Counted from the stretch's first letter, positions 9,818 through 20,700 are shown. The stretch is 64,000 bases of DNA from Zygosaccharomyces rouxii (GCF_000026365.1 NC_012996.1:1364001-1428000); one strand, 5' to 3'. Notes: generated from the letters alone by a model not told the origin. Translations and numbers: made by a program.

Positions 9818-11449
9818 ATGGGAGATGCCATACCGGAATTTGATTTTAGTGACTTGGTATCGTCTGCTGGATTTAATAATAACGAGGATTCGAAGGAGTG
9901 TCATGTGGTAGCACCAGAGCAGACTGCGAGCTCCTCAGGGAGCTTTATTAAAGGTAGACCTTCAGTAAATATAAACGCCAATGCCAATGTTAGTGATGGT
10001 TCATCGCGACAACAGGGGCCGGTCCCTTCACGCAAGAAAGATCCACACGTTGTGCATTTGTTGAAACGTATCAGTTTGCAATCTACTATTCTGTGCATCA
10101 TAATACCGTTGTTCTCGTTATTCAAGTTGATATTAGCGCCACCGAAACCAATCAACCCGTTATTCATTGGATTCTTTTGCGTATACACTTTCCTATCGCA
10201 AGTAGCACTGTTTGCTGGTTATCATAGATTCTTTAGCCATCAATCGTTCCAGGCACACGTTTTATTACAATTGGTATATTCGGTTTTCGGTGGATCTGTT
10301 GGATTAGGTTCAGTCCTACAGTTTGCAAGCCAGCACATGGCACATCATCGTCATCAAGATACGGAAAGAGATCCACATTCCTTTTCAGTCTACGGTTGCT
10401 TGTTTTCTCTATGGGGGCACAGATTCTTTCTTGGTAATAGGAAATCCAGAAAGGCTATTAAGGAATGTAGAGATACCATTTTATCCACATCGAGGATGAG
10501 TCGTGGTAAGCTTAGTACAACGGCAGCATCTCCAGATGAATTGATACAACCACCTAACTATGAATTACTAGTCATGCAAGATAAATACTATGTGAAGCTA
10601 TTGATTTTAACGATTGTTGTCATTCCATGTTTAGTGGCACGTTACTGTGGTGTGCCCTATTGGACCGGTATATATTATCTGGGATTTGTCAAAATGTCAA
10701 TCATACAACAACAGTGGTTATTATTGGGTACTTTAGCACATATTAGAAATTTCCCGTTAGCAACGCAGCCGTTTTCGAGCATCAGATCCGCTATCAACTT
10801 ACCGCTTTCGTGCTTGTTCCAATTTCTTCTTTTTGGAGAAGCGAAGCATAACTTCCACCACGAATTTCCTAGTGATTTTACTAATGGTTCACGGTGGTAC
10901 CATTGGGATCCAGCTAAATGGACCATCTATTTGTGTCAAAGCTTGGGACTCGTTAACCATTTACACGTTACAGATCCTCAACAAAGTCTGAAATGCTTTA
11001 TTCAGCAGCAACAGAAATTATTGGATGAGGAACATTCCAAGTTAAAATGGGGGGTCTCTATCGATAGGTTACCTTCTATGACGTCCAACCAATTTGTTAA
11101 ATTGGCCATTGAACAATTTGCCGAAAACAAAAGAGCATTAGTTGTCATTGAAGGTATTGTTCACGATGTGACTCCATTCATTCATGATCACCCAGGTGGT
11201 ACTGCATTGGTACAGCTCAGCGTCGGTAAAGATGCTACCCATGCATTTAATGGTGCCGTTTATTTCCATTCTAAAGCTGCCAGGAACCTTCTAGCTACAA
11301 TGAGAATTGCTAAGTTGAGTTCTAGCGAGCGTGTCCAAAACACCGTTTGGGAGAGAAGAATGTTGAAAGATAGTCGTGATCAGCAACGGAGAAATAATAG
11401 ACAGATTACTTATACTCAAAAGAACCATTATGCTGCCGGTGCAGCTTAA
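9818..11449 (+). CDS. Divergent Ole1-like acyl-CoA desaturase with C-terminal cytochrome b5 domain
   Basis: The protein has 543 residues. The three histidine boxes of membrane acyl-CoA desaturases are present: HRFFSH (136-141), HMAHH (173-177) and HNFHH (344-348). A fused cytochrome b5 domain carries HDHPGG with heme ligand H458, and H484 in VYFHSK. Hydrophobic segments lie near 89-108, 116-134 and 260-275. The architecture is that of Ole1 (delta-9, O2 and NADH dependent, ER membrane), but the core is strongly diverged: the tryptophans before box 2 are missing, a serine-rich insert lies near 220-245, and the usual NSxAH motif reads GTLAH (304-308). No desaturase lies between SRP101 and SSD1/BCD1 in S. 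cerevisiae as I recall. It is likely a paralogue of the essential OLE1. Substrate and double-bond position cannot be read from the sequence. Confidence 0.85.
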   Translation: MGDAIPEFDFSDLVSSAGFNNNEDSKECHVVAPEQTASSSGSFIKGRPSVNINANANVSDGSSRQQGPVPSRKKDPHVVHLLKRISLQSTILCIIIPLFSLFKLILAPPKPINPLFIGFFCVYTFLSQVALFAGYHRFFSHQSFQAHVLLQLVYSVFGGSVGLGSVLQFASQHMAHHRHQDTERDPHSFSVYGCLFSLWGHRFFLGNRKSRKAIKECRDTILSTSRMSRGKLSTTAASPDELIQPPNYELLVMQDKYYVKLLILTIVVIPCLVARYCGVPYWTGIYYLGFVKMSIIQQQWLLLGTLAHIRNFPLATQPFSSIRSAINLPLSCLFQFLLFGEAKHNFHHEFPSDFTNGSRWYHWDPAKWTIYLCQSLGLVNHLHVTDPQQSLKCFIQQQQKLLDEEHSKLKWGVSIDRLPSMTSNQFVKLAIEQFAENKRALVVIEGIVHDVTPFIHDHPGGTALVQLSVGKDATHAFNGAVYFHSKAARNLLATMRIAKLSSSERVQNTVWERRMLKDSRDQQRRNNRQITYTQKNHYAAGAA

Positions 11450-11586
11450 TAGAACACAGAGAAAAGGATACTTGAGATTAGACGAGGCACCTTTGTCCCT
11501 ATTAAATGAATTATATTATTACTATTTTTATTATTATACTATCAACTGCAACCACTATTACATATTGTTTATTTTATTATAGATTT

Positions 11587-12681
11587 TCAACCCGCTAAGA
11601 AATCGAGTGTAACACCGGGATCGTAGCCATCACTCTCGTCATCGCTCTCTTGGCGCGCAACTGCGGATCCAGATGTAGAAGCTTGTGCTTTGGAGGATTC
11701 CTCCTGGGGTTCTGCATCACTGTCACTTTCACTTTCATCGCTATCACTACTGTCACTGTCACTGTCACTATCGCTGTCACTATCACTGCTTTTCTGAGCC
11801 TCTTGCATAGCTTGCTCGTCTACAATACTGTATCCTTCAGGTAGTTCTGATTCATTAGCCACTACGTAAATCGTAGGGAATTCTATGACAGTTCTGTTTT
11901 TAAATAATTCAGCGATGGATTTTTGGCAAGGATCCAATTCCACTAGTTGTTTGGAATCTGTAATTCGTATCGTATTGTAAGGAAACCATTTGGTGTAGAA
12001 CTTGAGTCCACCTTTGACCAAACATTGAGTCCTCTCTGGCTTTGTCTCTGGGGCTGGTTCATCTTCTTTTATCAAGTGGTAGAATTCACAACATTTATCG
12101 TAAATTATCTTTCCCATGCCTTCTACCAGTGTATCCGTCTCTTTGATTCTGTGACTTATATGGCTGAAAGGCTCCTCTTGTGTAGAAGAAGCCTGTTTTC
12201 TGGGGTATAAAATCCATTCCATACTCCAAACGAATAAATCCAAAGGTTTGTCCCATTTACTCTTGTTCATTTGAGATCTCTGCATTCCCTTTGGAAGGAG
12301 AATACAATTTACACCTCTTCGAATAATTCTTTGGCATTCTTGATCATAACGGGGTCTCTTGGCATTCGAATTATTACCGTATGATTGTAATACCCTTTTG
12401 TTATTTAGCCGACCATCTTTCATTTCAACTTCTAGAGATCTTCTCAATTTGGTTAAAAACTGGTAATCCCGCTGTACAAGGAAATTATTTTCATGCTTTT
12501 CATCATCAGCACCCTTTAACGTACCTCTATCAACATATTTAGTAGGATCATGGGATTTACCTGAACAATTATCTTGACTCTTGTGTTCCTTGATGCACGG
12601 CAGTGAACACGTCTTCTTAAAACATTTGGGACATTTATATTTGAATTCAGCAGTCTGGCAGATTTCACATAAATCTACCAT
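11587..12681 (-). CDS. BCD1: Box C/D snoRNP assembly factor Bcd1 (HIT zinc finger)
   Basis: The protein has 364 residues. The N-terminus is a zf-HIT finger with paired Cys/His from residue 5 to about 39 (CEICQTAEF, KCPKCFKKTC, PCIKEHKSQDNC). The central domain, with LLPKGMQRSQMNKSKWD and FVWSMEWILYP, is typical of Bcd1. The C-terminus is an acidic serine-aspartate tract (about residues 298-320) from a six-base repeat, with a DGYDPGVTLDFLAG tail. Bcd1 is a nuclear factor needed for box C/D snoRNP biogenesis, acting with R2TP and Rsa1. S. cerevisiae BCD1 (YHR040W) sits next to VMA10 and SRB2, consistent with this block. The promoter has ribosome-biogenesis motifs (see 12747-12777). Confidence 0.94.
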   Translation of the reverse strand: MVDLCEICQTAEFKYKCPKCFKKTCSLPCIKEHKSQDNCSGKSHDPTKYVDRGTLKGADDEKHENNFLVQRDYQFLTKLRRSLEVEMKDGRLNNKRVLQSYGNNSNAKRPRYDQECQRIIRRGVNCILLPKGMQRSQMNKSKWDKPLDLFVWSMEWILYPRKQASSTQEEPFSHISHRIKETDTLVEGMGKIIYDKCCEFYHLIKEDEPAPETKPERTQCLVKGGLKFYTKWFPYNTIRITDSKQLVELDPCQKSIAELFKNRTVIEFPTIYVVANESELPEGYSIVDEQAMQEAQKSSDSDSDSDSDSDSSDSDESESDSDAEPQEESSKAQASTSGSAVARQESDDESDGYDPGVTLDFLAG

Positions 12682-13756
12682 TAGTGGAATAGGTTAACCA
12701 AATAGAATTTATCAATAATCACTTGCATTAAACAATAATTGAATATGCGATGAGCCCGTAATAATTGAAATTTTTCAAAAACGGCTGTCCAAAACAACCA
12801 CGGTTGTTCCCGGACACTGTGAACATCAGGTATTATGTTCATTAGCCGCCATTGAAGGGGGAAGGGGCTAGTATCATATGGGTTGGGTCTCAGTGGTTTC
12901 TTGTTCTCTTTCACTTTGGGTCTTGCAAAATTGGCTTGGTTATATGTTTAGTTAGTAAATTATTGCTTTAGAGCGCTAAGATTGACCTAAGAAACCCAAC
13001 ATTAAAAAGTTTGGGCACAAGAACTAAATCTTGAATCAAGTACTCCAAGAAATATGATCACTTAGAATTCCTAAGTTCTGAAGAGTTTAACCGTCAGAGT
13101 GCTAGATTTCAAAGTGGTATCTTCTAGATATTCATAATATTTGGCGCTGATAAGTAAGTCTTACAAGTATTCTCGAAAAGCTAAAACAGGATGAGGCAGT
13201 AAGAATAGCAATACATAAGGAGAAATCTATAAATCTATACTTGACAATCCTTTGACTCTTGATACCGATATACCGGAAACCCAATTAGCCTTTGTAACCT
13301 GTATCCTAAGAGTTCATATATTATTTCCGGCAGAAAAAGGCTGCAATGTTTTAACTATATAAAAGAATTATGCTCGAGCAATATGGTGCAGCTGTAAACA
13401 TTTTTGATCCCGTTTACCTCTAATATCATAATGCACCTCTCTCACTATCCCATCATTATATAATATTCATTGATAATTTGCTAAAATCCCAATTGTAGCC
13501 CCAAAATTCATCAAGTAGTACACATATATGTAAAAAATTCTGTAGAATCGAATAAGAGTATTCAAATGGCCCCAATTCCAATATTTACTTCGCTAACTCC
13601 TTTATTATTGTATTTTTCAATTCTCTTGTAATAATCTGTCCATGGTTGTAAAGGCGAAAACATCAAACCTTAAAGGAACTTTGACTACCCTACAAGTAAT
13701 ATACCTCACAACTATACAGAGTATTCAGGTTCATTGAGAACTTAACAGATTAACAA
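12682..13756. other. Divergent intergenic region BCD1 / VMA10 (1.07 kb)
   Basis: Apart from the PAC/RRPE pair near BCD1, I see a TATA-like TATATAAAAG at 13359-13368 on the plus strand, about 390 bp upstream of VMA10. It is followed by only a 17-codon open frame. No tRNA, snoRNA or LTR end was recognised. It is unusually long for this compact region. Confidence 0.4.
12747..12777 (-). promoter_or_regulatory. PAC and RRPE motifs upstream of BCD1
   Basis: GCGATGAGC at 12747-12755 matches the PAC consensus (GCGATGAG), and TGAAATTTTTCA at 12766-12777 is RRPE-like. They lie 66-96 bp upstream of the BCD1 ATG. In Saccharomycetaceae this pair marks rRNA-processing genes: Dot6/Tod6 bind PAC and Stb3 binds RRPE. 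The assignment is inferred from the motifs and from the function of the gene. Confidence 0.75.
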
Positions 13757-14207
13757 ATGGTATGTACTATATGTCAACAACTGAATTTCACCCCACCAGA
13801 TCCATTATCGTCCAATTCCGGCTTAGCTCCTATTTGAAGAACTTTATACTAACCAACAACATGTACAGTCTCAATCCAACGGTATTGCTACGCTATTAAA
13901 GGCTGAGAAAGAAGCTCATGAAATTGTTTCTCAAGCTAGAAAATACAGACAAGACAAGCTCAAACAGGCCAAGAATGATGCAGCTTCAGAAATAGAAGCT
14001 TACAAGAAGCAAAAGGATCAAGAACTACAGGAATTCGAAAGTAAAAATGCAGGTGGTGTCGGTGAATTGGAAAAGGAGGCAGAATCTCAAGTTCAAGGTG
14101 AATTGACAGAGATCAAAGAAACAGGTTCTAAGAAACAAAATGAAGTGGCAAAGTTGTTGGTGGATGCTGTGATTAACCCATCGTTTGAGAAGCACATCAA
14201 TGCCTAG
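13757..14207 (+). CDS. VMA10: V-ATPase subunit G, Vma10 (spliced)
   Basis: Exon 1 is just the start codon (13757-13759) and exon 2 is 13869-14207. The product is 113 residues: MSQSNGIATLLKAEKEAHE at the N-terminus, and an amphipathic helical body containing ARKYRQDKLKQAK and the conserved KNAGGVGELEKEAE, ending EKHINA. This is subunit G of the V1 peripheral stalk, which pairs with subunit E to link the catalytic head to the membrane sector of the vacuolar proton pump. Yeast Vma10 is 114 residues. S. cerevisiae VMA10 (YHR039C-A) is also spliced near its start and lies beside MSC7 and BCD1. Confidence 0.95.
13760..13868 (+). other. Intron of VMA10 (109 nt) directly after the ATG
   Basis: The 5' site GTATGT (13760-13765) begins immediately after the ATG. 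A perfect TACTAAC branch lies at 13847-13853 and the 3' site ACAG ends at 13868. Splicing leaves a three-base first exon in frame with the second. Confidence 0.95.
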
Positions 14208-14571
14208 ATGTAATATGTACAGTGGGGAAAATTTAATAAATTTCATTAGGAATAAATAGAAGACGCAATGTGTGGACCATAAGTTGCGTCCATGTGTGCA
14301 TTACATAAAACTAACGATCAGGTTGGCAAACATAAGCTATTTTAAATGGCCATCCTCCTACACAATTGCGAATTACTGAAGAATCCCAAGCAAGCAGACT
14401 CATCGTATTTGAGACTTCTTTTAACTCCCAAACATCGATTCACGTGGTGGGCCCTTGTTGGAATCGAATGAGGTGGATTAGTTCAGTAAACGATGAGGAT
14501 GCAGAGCTTTACGTAAAATCTTTAAAGAAAGAAAAGAGAGGTTGAAGCTCGCTAGGCCTATTGGAATTCAA
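14208..14571. other. Intergenic VMA10 / MSC7 (364 bp)
   Basis: The region contains one CACGTG E-box (14441-14446), 126 bp upstream of the MSC7 ATG, a possible Cbf1/Pho4-type site. Nothing else is recognised. Confidence 0.4.
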
Positions 14572-16518
14572 ATGTCAGATATTTACTTGAATTCAGAGAT
14601 GCTGCTTCAACAACTCAACAATACTGTTCAGGAATACTTGGCGGATTGGGTTAAGAAACAACATTTCCTATTCAACAATCAATCTCAGATAGTGGTGGAC
14701 CAGATTCAAAGCAATCCCAAGATGGCCGCTACGACGACGGCCCTGGCTGCTCTCTTTACAACGTATGTCTTCTTCAAATTACTGTGGGGCTCATCCAATG
14801 GAGAATCCCATAGGCCATCTAAATTCTCTGTGCCTGTACCTGATGCAGCTCAAACCCATTGGAAGGGAAAGAGACTTTTCCCCACTAGTATACGTGATCC
14901 AGAGAACCCTGGCATTATCCAGGCCTACTGTCCTGCTACCGGCCAGTTCCTGGGTAAGTTTTCTTCCAAAACCACCAAAGATATTGACGAAATGATCTTT
15001 CAAGCTTCAGATGCCCAAAAGGAATGGGGCAGCTCGTCAATGGCTCGTAGAATCAGAGTGCTAGTATCTCTCAAGAACTTCATATTGGAAAATCAAGATC
15101 TGATCGCCCACGTTGCCTGCAGAGATTCTGGTAAGACTAAATTAGATGCTTCCATGGGTGAAATTATGGTTACGTTAGAGAAATTACAATGGACTATTCA
15201 ACACGGTGAACGTGTGTTGACACCATCTAAACGTCCAGGTCCCACAAATTTCTTCATGAAATTTTACAAAGGTGCCGAAGTTCGTTACGAACCATTGGGT
15301 GTAGTTAGCGCTATTGTGTCTTGGAATTATCCCTTCCACAATCTGTTGGGTCCTATCATATCTGCGCTTTTTACCGGAAATGCAGTTGTGGTCAAATGCT
15401 CTGAGCAAGTGGTTTGGTCTTCAGAATTTTTTACTGGATTAGTACGCAAATGCCTTGAAGCTTGTGGTGAAAATCCAGAATTAGTTCAACTGTTTTACTG
15501 TTTGCCCCCTTCCGAAAATGATGATGCTGCTAACTATTTCACTGCCCACCCAAAACTTCAACACATCACTTTCATCGGTAGTCAACCGGTAGCTCATCAT
15601 ATCTTAAAAAACGCTGCTAAAAGTTTGACGCCAGTCGTCGTAGAGCTGGGCGGTAAAGATGCATTCATCATCCTCGATTCTGCCAAGAATTTAGCAGCAC
15701 TGTCATCGATTATCATGCGTGGTACTTTCCAATCATCCGGCCAAAATTGTATTGGTATTGAGAGGGTCATAGTCGCGGATTCCAATTACGAGTCTCTCGT
15801 GAACATTTTGCAAGATCGTATGACTAACCATCCTCTACGGTTGGGTTCTGATATCGATCATTTGGAGGAGGTAGATATGGGGGCCATGGTTTCGGATAAC
15901 AGATTTGATCAATTGGAGCTATTAGTTAAAGACGCAGTGGCTCATGGTGCGAGATTACTCTATGGAGGCTCTCGTTATAGTCATCCAAATTACCCTCAAG
16001 GTCACTATTTCTTGCCAACTTTACTGGTAGACGTGACTCCTGAAATGAAGATTGCTCAAGAAGAGGTTTTTGGCCCTATCTTAGTCTTGATGAGAGCCAA
16101 GAATACCAAACATGCAATTGAATTAGCCAATTCAGCACCATTTGGTCTTGGTGGATCGGTGTTCGGTAGTGATTATAAAGAATGCGATTACGTCGCTAAC
16201 AAGCTAAAGACTGGTAGTGTTGCAATCAATGATTTCGCAACTTATTACGTTTGTCAGTTACCGTTTGGTGGTATCCATGGATCTGGATTCGGTAAGTTTG
16301 GTGGGGAAGAAGGTCTCCTAGGCCTTTGTAATGCAAAGAGCATTTGCTATGATGTTTTACCATTCGTGTCTACACAAATCCCCAAACCTTTAGATTATCC
16401 CATTAAAAGCAGCCGAAAAGCATGGGGATTTGTTAAAAGTTTTATTACAGGTTCTTATGCGATGTCTACTTGGCAACGCATCAAATCTTTATATTCGATG
16501 GCGAAAAACGCTAATTAA
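14572..16518 (+). CDS. MSC7: Aldehyde dehydrogenase-family protein Msc7
   Basis: The protein has 648 residues from the first ATG (14572); the ten codons before it contain no ATG. A hydrophobic segment near residues 45-65 (ALAALFTTYVFFKLLW) suggests a membrane anchor, followed by a full ALDH fold. Catalytic features are kept: the ELGGKD motif with E358 and GQNCIG with nucleophile C393, plus YEPLGVVSAIVSWNYP at the cofactor site. Msc7 is a conserved fungal membrane ALDH of unknown substrate, found in a screen for altered meiotic sister-chromatid recombination and reported in the ER. S. cerevisiae MSC7 (YHR039C) is adjacent to VMA10. The conserved catalytic residues suggest it is an active enzyme. 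Confidence 0.94.
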   Translation: MSDIYLNSEMLLQQLNNTVQEYLADWVKKQHFLFNNQSQIVVDQIQSNPKMAATTTALAALFTTYVFFKLLWGSSNGESHRPSKFSVPVPDAAQTHWKGKRLFPTSIRDPENPGIIQAYCPATGQFLGKFSSKTTKDIDEMIFQASDAQKEWGSSSMARRIRVLVSLKNFILENQDLIAHVACRDSGKTKLDASMGEIMVTLEKLQWTIQHGERVLTPSKRPGPTNFFMKFYKGAEVRYEPLGVVSAIVSWNYPFHNLLGPIISALFTGNAVVVKCSEQVVWSSEFFTGLVRKCLEACGENPELVQLFYCLPPSENDDAANYFTAHPKLQHITFIGSQPVAHHILKNAAKSLTPVVVELGGKDAFIILDSAKNLAALSSIIMRGTFQSSGQNCIGIERVIVADSNYESLVNILQDRMTNHPLRLGSDIDHLEEVDMGAMVSDNRFDQLELLVKDAVAHGARLLYGGSRYSHPNYPQGHYFLPTLLVDVTPEMKIAQEEVFGPILVLMRAKNTKHAIELANSAPFGLGGSVFGSDYKECDYVANKLKTGSVAINDFATYYVCQLPFGGIHGSGFGKFGGEEGLLGLCNAKSICYDVLPFVSTQIPKPLDYPIKSSRKAWGFVKSFITGSYAMSTWQRIKSLYSMAKNAN

Positions 16519-16610
16519 AACTAAGAATTTATCTGATTAGTTAATCTTATTTTATTTACATGAGGAAACCAGGGGAATTTACTTATACAACTTCCCATGA
16601 TCATTTTCAT

Positions 16611-17342
16611 CTAATTATTCATTACATTTTTTTCAGCTTGAGCCAATTGTTGTTGCATCTTGTTGACATAGTCCTTATGAACCTTCTCAACATCTTGTAC
16701 TGCCTTTCTAACGGAATCGTTCTTCTTGGCCAACTTTTTCAAATCCTTGAGAATTTCACCTCTAACATGACCCAGTGAGTCCTTGGAAGAAGAATTTTTA
16801 TATTCCTCAAATACTTTCTTTAAGTCTTTACACATCCTAGTTCTTGTCTCTGTAGTCATTGGTGGTAGTGAAATCTTTAACTGTTGATCGTTGTTAGGAA
16901 CCCTTTCAGGATTTAGATTTAACCCAGCCGCCATAATGGTACTGATAACATGTTTCGTATCCTTAGGATCATAAACTGTAACTAACAAGGCATTTTTACC
17001 CTTGGTTGAAGTGGAAGCTGCTTCAGAAAATTTACTACCATTCTGTAGTTTCAGTTCATCAAATATACGTGGATTAGCAACACCTTGCTTGAATTCATTC
17101 AACTTTTTCTTATGCAATTCTAAAGTATTTTCAAATGAATTTTGAGCTTTCTTGATGAATTCACTAATATCAACGGTTTCCTCTGCATTGTCAGTATCCT
17201 TAGATTGTGACGCTTTAGGATTTTTCTTACCACCTGAAGCCTTCTTCAACAGCAGTTGAGATGTTGTGAATTGTCTAGTAGTCAAAAACTGTCGTTGAGC
17301 AATTAGGGATGAATTAATGGATCTAATACCGACACCAAACAT
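16611..17342 (-). CDS. RRF1: Mitochondrial ribosome recycling factor Rrf1
   Basis: The protein has 243 residues. The N-terminus is basic and hydroxylated without early acidic residues (MFGVGIRSINSSLIAQRQFL), a typical mitochondrial presequence. The rest is an RRF domain: LLVTVYDPKDTKHV, LNPERVPNNDQQLKISLPPMT, and a C-terminal helical hairpin. With the family, it should split mitochondrial ribosomes after termination. S. cerevisiae RRF1 (YHR038W) lies next to PUT2 and MSC7. Here SSD1 sits between RRF1 and PUT2, as expected for an unduplicated ancestor of the IV/VIII blocks. Confidence 0.93.
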   Translation of the reverse strand: MFGVGIRSINSSLIAQRQFLTTRQFTTSQLLLKKASGGKKNPKASQSKDTDNAEETVDISEFIKKAQNSFENTLELHKKKLNEFKQGVANPRIFDELKLQNGSKFSEAASTSTKGKNALLVTVYDPKDTKHVISTIMAAGLNLNPERVPNNDQQLKISLPPMTTETRTRMCKDLKKVFEEYKNSSSKDSLGHVRGEILKDLKKLAKKNDSVRKAVQDVEKVHKDYVNKMQQQLAQAEKNVMNN

Positions 17343-17739
17343 CTTGAAAAGGGTGGTTTTTATATCGTTTAATGGAGAGTAAAATTTCTTGCAGTATTCG
17401 TTACTTTAAACTCATCTGGTTAACAATTTTTCACCGACTTCTTCATCACTTCGCATGCTAATACTGACCTTAACGATCTTGCAAGAATTATCAAAACACA
17501 AAAGAGTACCAAACGTTATATATATATATATATATTTATGAAATATGATTGTGGTATACAGTCCCATTGTTCAGGTTAAACGTTATCATCCTATAATAAA
17601 ATGCAGGTTAATTCATTAATAAAATTAAGAGAAGAAGAAAGGTAGTCGACCAATGAACCGGTATGCTAAAAGGGTTGAAGTAAAATGAAATAAAAAAAAT
17701 AGTAATAAAAGGAGGATGAAAAAAGATGAATGATAAAAT
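17343..17739. repeat. Intergenic RRF1 / SSD1 with (TA)n tract
   Basis: This 397 bp region holds the RRF1 promoter and the SSD1 3' end. A (TA)n dinucleotide tract runs about 17517-17536. The segment nearest SSD1 is A-rich. No gene is seen. Confidence 0.6.
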
Positions 17740-20700
17740 TCACTCCTTTCTTGTGAATGGATTCAAAGCACGCACTGAGAGACAGGGCAAAGCCATACCA
17801 ACTTCAGCTCTCAATAGAACTGGGACCTGTTGTAACTCTTTAATTTCTTGAATGTAGTTGTCATTTTCTACTCTAATTGAAGTGGTAGCAACAAAACTAT
17901 CCAATGCATCCCTGCCCGATCTCTCGGGTAATCTCAGTTGAGGTACTTTCAGATGCAATCTATTCAACTCCTTACTCAACTTCTCACTTACAGTTGATTC
18001 ATCGTTGTCAACTTTGTCAAATTCATTAGTAGCGATCTCCAGAGCTGCTGATCTAAATTTATTCTTGATCGAGTTTCTGTAAGACTTAGGGTTCTTTTCA
18101 TCAGCAGGAACAAAAGTTGCGCTGTCTACACCCGGTTGCCAATGTAGTTCTAAGACTCTATGCCCAGGATCAAATTCAGCTTTAATTAGTGGTAATTGAT
18201 CACCATGAACCCTCTTCTCAATACCAAATTCGGGAATGAAAACATCAAAAGAGGATTCATAGACCTGCAACACAGTAGCCGTCGTTAACAATTGTCCAGT
18301 GGGATTACCCATGTCATTAATTGTTTTGCATAGCAAAAGATGAACTGCTTGTTCTTGTGCTTGTCCAGCACAGTCTTTCTTGAAGTTACAGTACTCAGAA
18401 GTAATCTTTAAAGAGTCCAAATCTTCCAGATACTGTTCACCTCTAATCACAGATTTCAACTGTCTGTGAACCACATGGTCTGCATATCTTCTCAAAGGAG
18501 CAGAAAAATGTGTGTATAATGGTAAGTTCAATGCATAGTTTCCATACTGATCAGGATCCACTTTACCGGCAATGAAATATCTAGCTCTCGACATTGTCTT
18601 GAACAACAAAATTTCAACACCGCTCCTAACATCGTCATTTTCAATTTCCAAAATTGATTGGATCAAAGAATCTGGTGTGGTAATGTCCAAATCGTATCCC
18701 AATTTTTGTACTCTCTTTTTGAAAGAAGCCATCTTAGTATGAACCGGTGGAACTTGTCTTCTTAAGAAAGCCAATCCACCTAATCTCGTATAGATCTTTT
18801 CTGCCACAGTGTTATCCAGTTTGGTTCTAATTTCATCCACAACGACGGCTCCAATTGACCTGTTTAAAATGTTCAAGTCGACATTAACCTTTTCATCATC
18901 TAAACTTTTGAAAAGCGGCAATGTAGGCAACAAGCGAGCACCAGGAGATCTGATCCTCTCTTTGTAAAATGCAGTCGCCAATTGCTCCAACAAGGAGATA
19001 TATCCACCTGGTTCATTACTTTCTAAAGTGTCGGTGATGTCTTCAGTACTCATGATAGCAGAGGGCAGCACAACAGACTCACCAACCCATGTACTTCTCA
19101 ATTTCAGAGTCCTGGCGTCTAAAGTGTAAACCACAGATAGAGTAGCAGAAGTCTTACCTGCCTCCAAAGTTAATGACTTGTTCAATGCTTGAGGCAAAAG
19201 ATCAACTACTTTTTGAGGCATGAACACTGCGGTAGACCTCTTCCTAGCTCTTCTATCCAAAGAGGAACCTTCTTCAATGTGAGCAGTTGCATCAACCACA
19301 TGACAGCCCAGCTCGATGGTATCAGGTCCTCTTTTGATGTGAATTGCAAAATCAGATAATGCCGGTCTATCAGCCAATGCCACCACTTGTTCGGTAAACC
19401 GTTTTCTAGTAGCCAACTCCTCCTGTGGAATGGGTAATGCTTGGAAAACACTTTTTTCCAAAGTGGGGTCCTTAGCATCTTGGTATTCGTTAGACAAAAA
19501 GTTGTTATCCCTCAAGATAGAATCAATCTCAGTGTTGGGGTCATTGATCTCACCGAGCTCAGAAACCAATACACCAAAGGGATGTAGAGAAGTGATAGGC
19601 CAACGTTTGATCGAAGCCACAAATAATTTATCGGCATATTTATCAGCGTTTTCGACAAAGTCCTTAGGTGCCAGTTCAGTGGGGATAGCAATTAAAGGTA
19701 CCTTCTTATCAGTAGGTTTAAACCAAACAATTTTGGGACTCTGGGCTTGTTTGTTATTGTTATTGTTATTGTTATTGTTATTGTTATTGTTATTGTTATT
19801 GTTATTGTTATCATTGTGTGCTTGTTGAGATGGTCTCAACAACCCTAAAGTACCACTAAACAACTGACCAGGAATACGATCTAAAACAGCGATCACATGG
19901 CCTGCATAGAGAGGTTTAAAATCATCATTAATCTCTTCTTCTTCCACTAATAATAGTGATTGACCTTCAACCTCCACATCGTCATTCTTCTTCTGAGTAG
20001 GACGTTGCTTCAAAGAACCTCTTCTCTTAACACCCGGCTTGGTAGGTGACTGTTCTTCACTTTCCACACTGTTGGCGGTATTTGACTTGACACTGGTCTC
20101 ATCACCACCAGCAGAAGTAGAAGAAGCCATGACTGTATTGGAAGTTGTAGATGCTGTGGCACTTGCATCGTTATGGTAATCATCATTACTATTCAATGGG
20201 ATAATATCATGTTGAATAGAGGCATCTTTTCTTCTCTTTTTTTCCTCTTTTTCTTTCTTTGAATCCCAAACGTCATCCACCACTAACAATTCTACGGCGA
20301 CTAAATCTCCTTCCAAAGCTCTATTACGATCTTTAGAACCACAAATGTAAACATCTGCATCTAAGACACCTTCAGTAGAAACCCAAGCGTCAGATCTGTT
20401 CTTCTTGTTGACACGTAAGATACCAGCAACTAATCTACCTTCTTGAATTAGATCAGGAATATTAGCCTGTGGCAAATATGGTGCAAAAAGTGATTTTCGA
20501 GCGTTAGGGTTATTACCATTGTGGGAAGAATTAAAACTATGAATGGAAGTATTAGAAGAACGATGCTTATGACCTGCTTGGAATGATGGTGGTGGCTCTA
20601 GGCCATTAAAAGTGTTGTTGCTGTTACTGGTATTGCTGCCAAAATCTCTTGAATTAGAAGAACGATGATGGAAAGGTGATGGTTGTTGGCTTTGGTTCCT

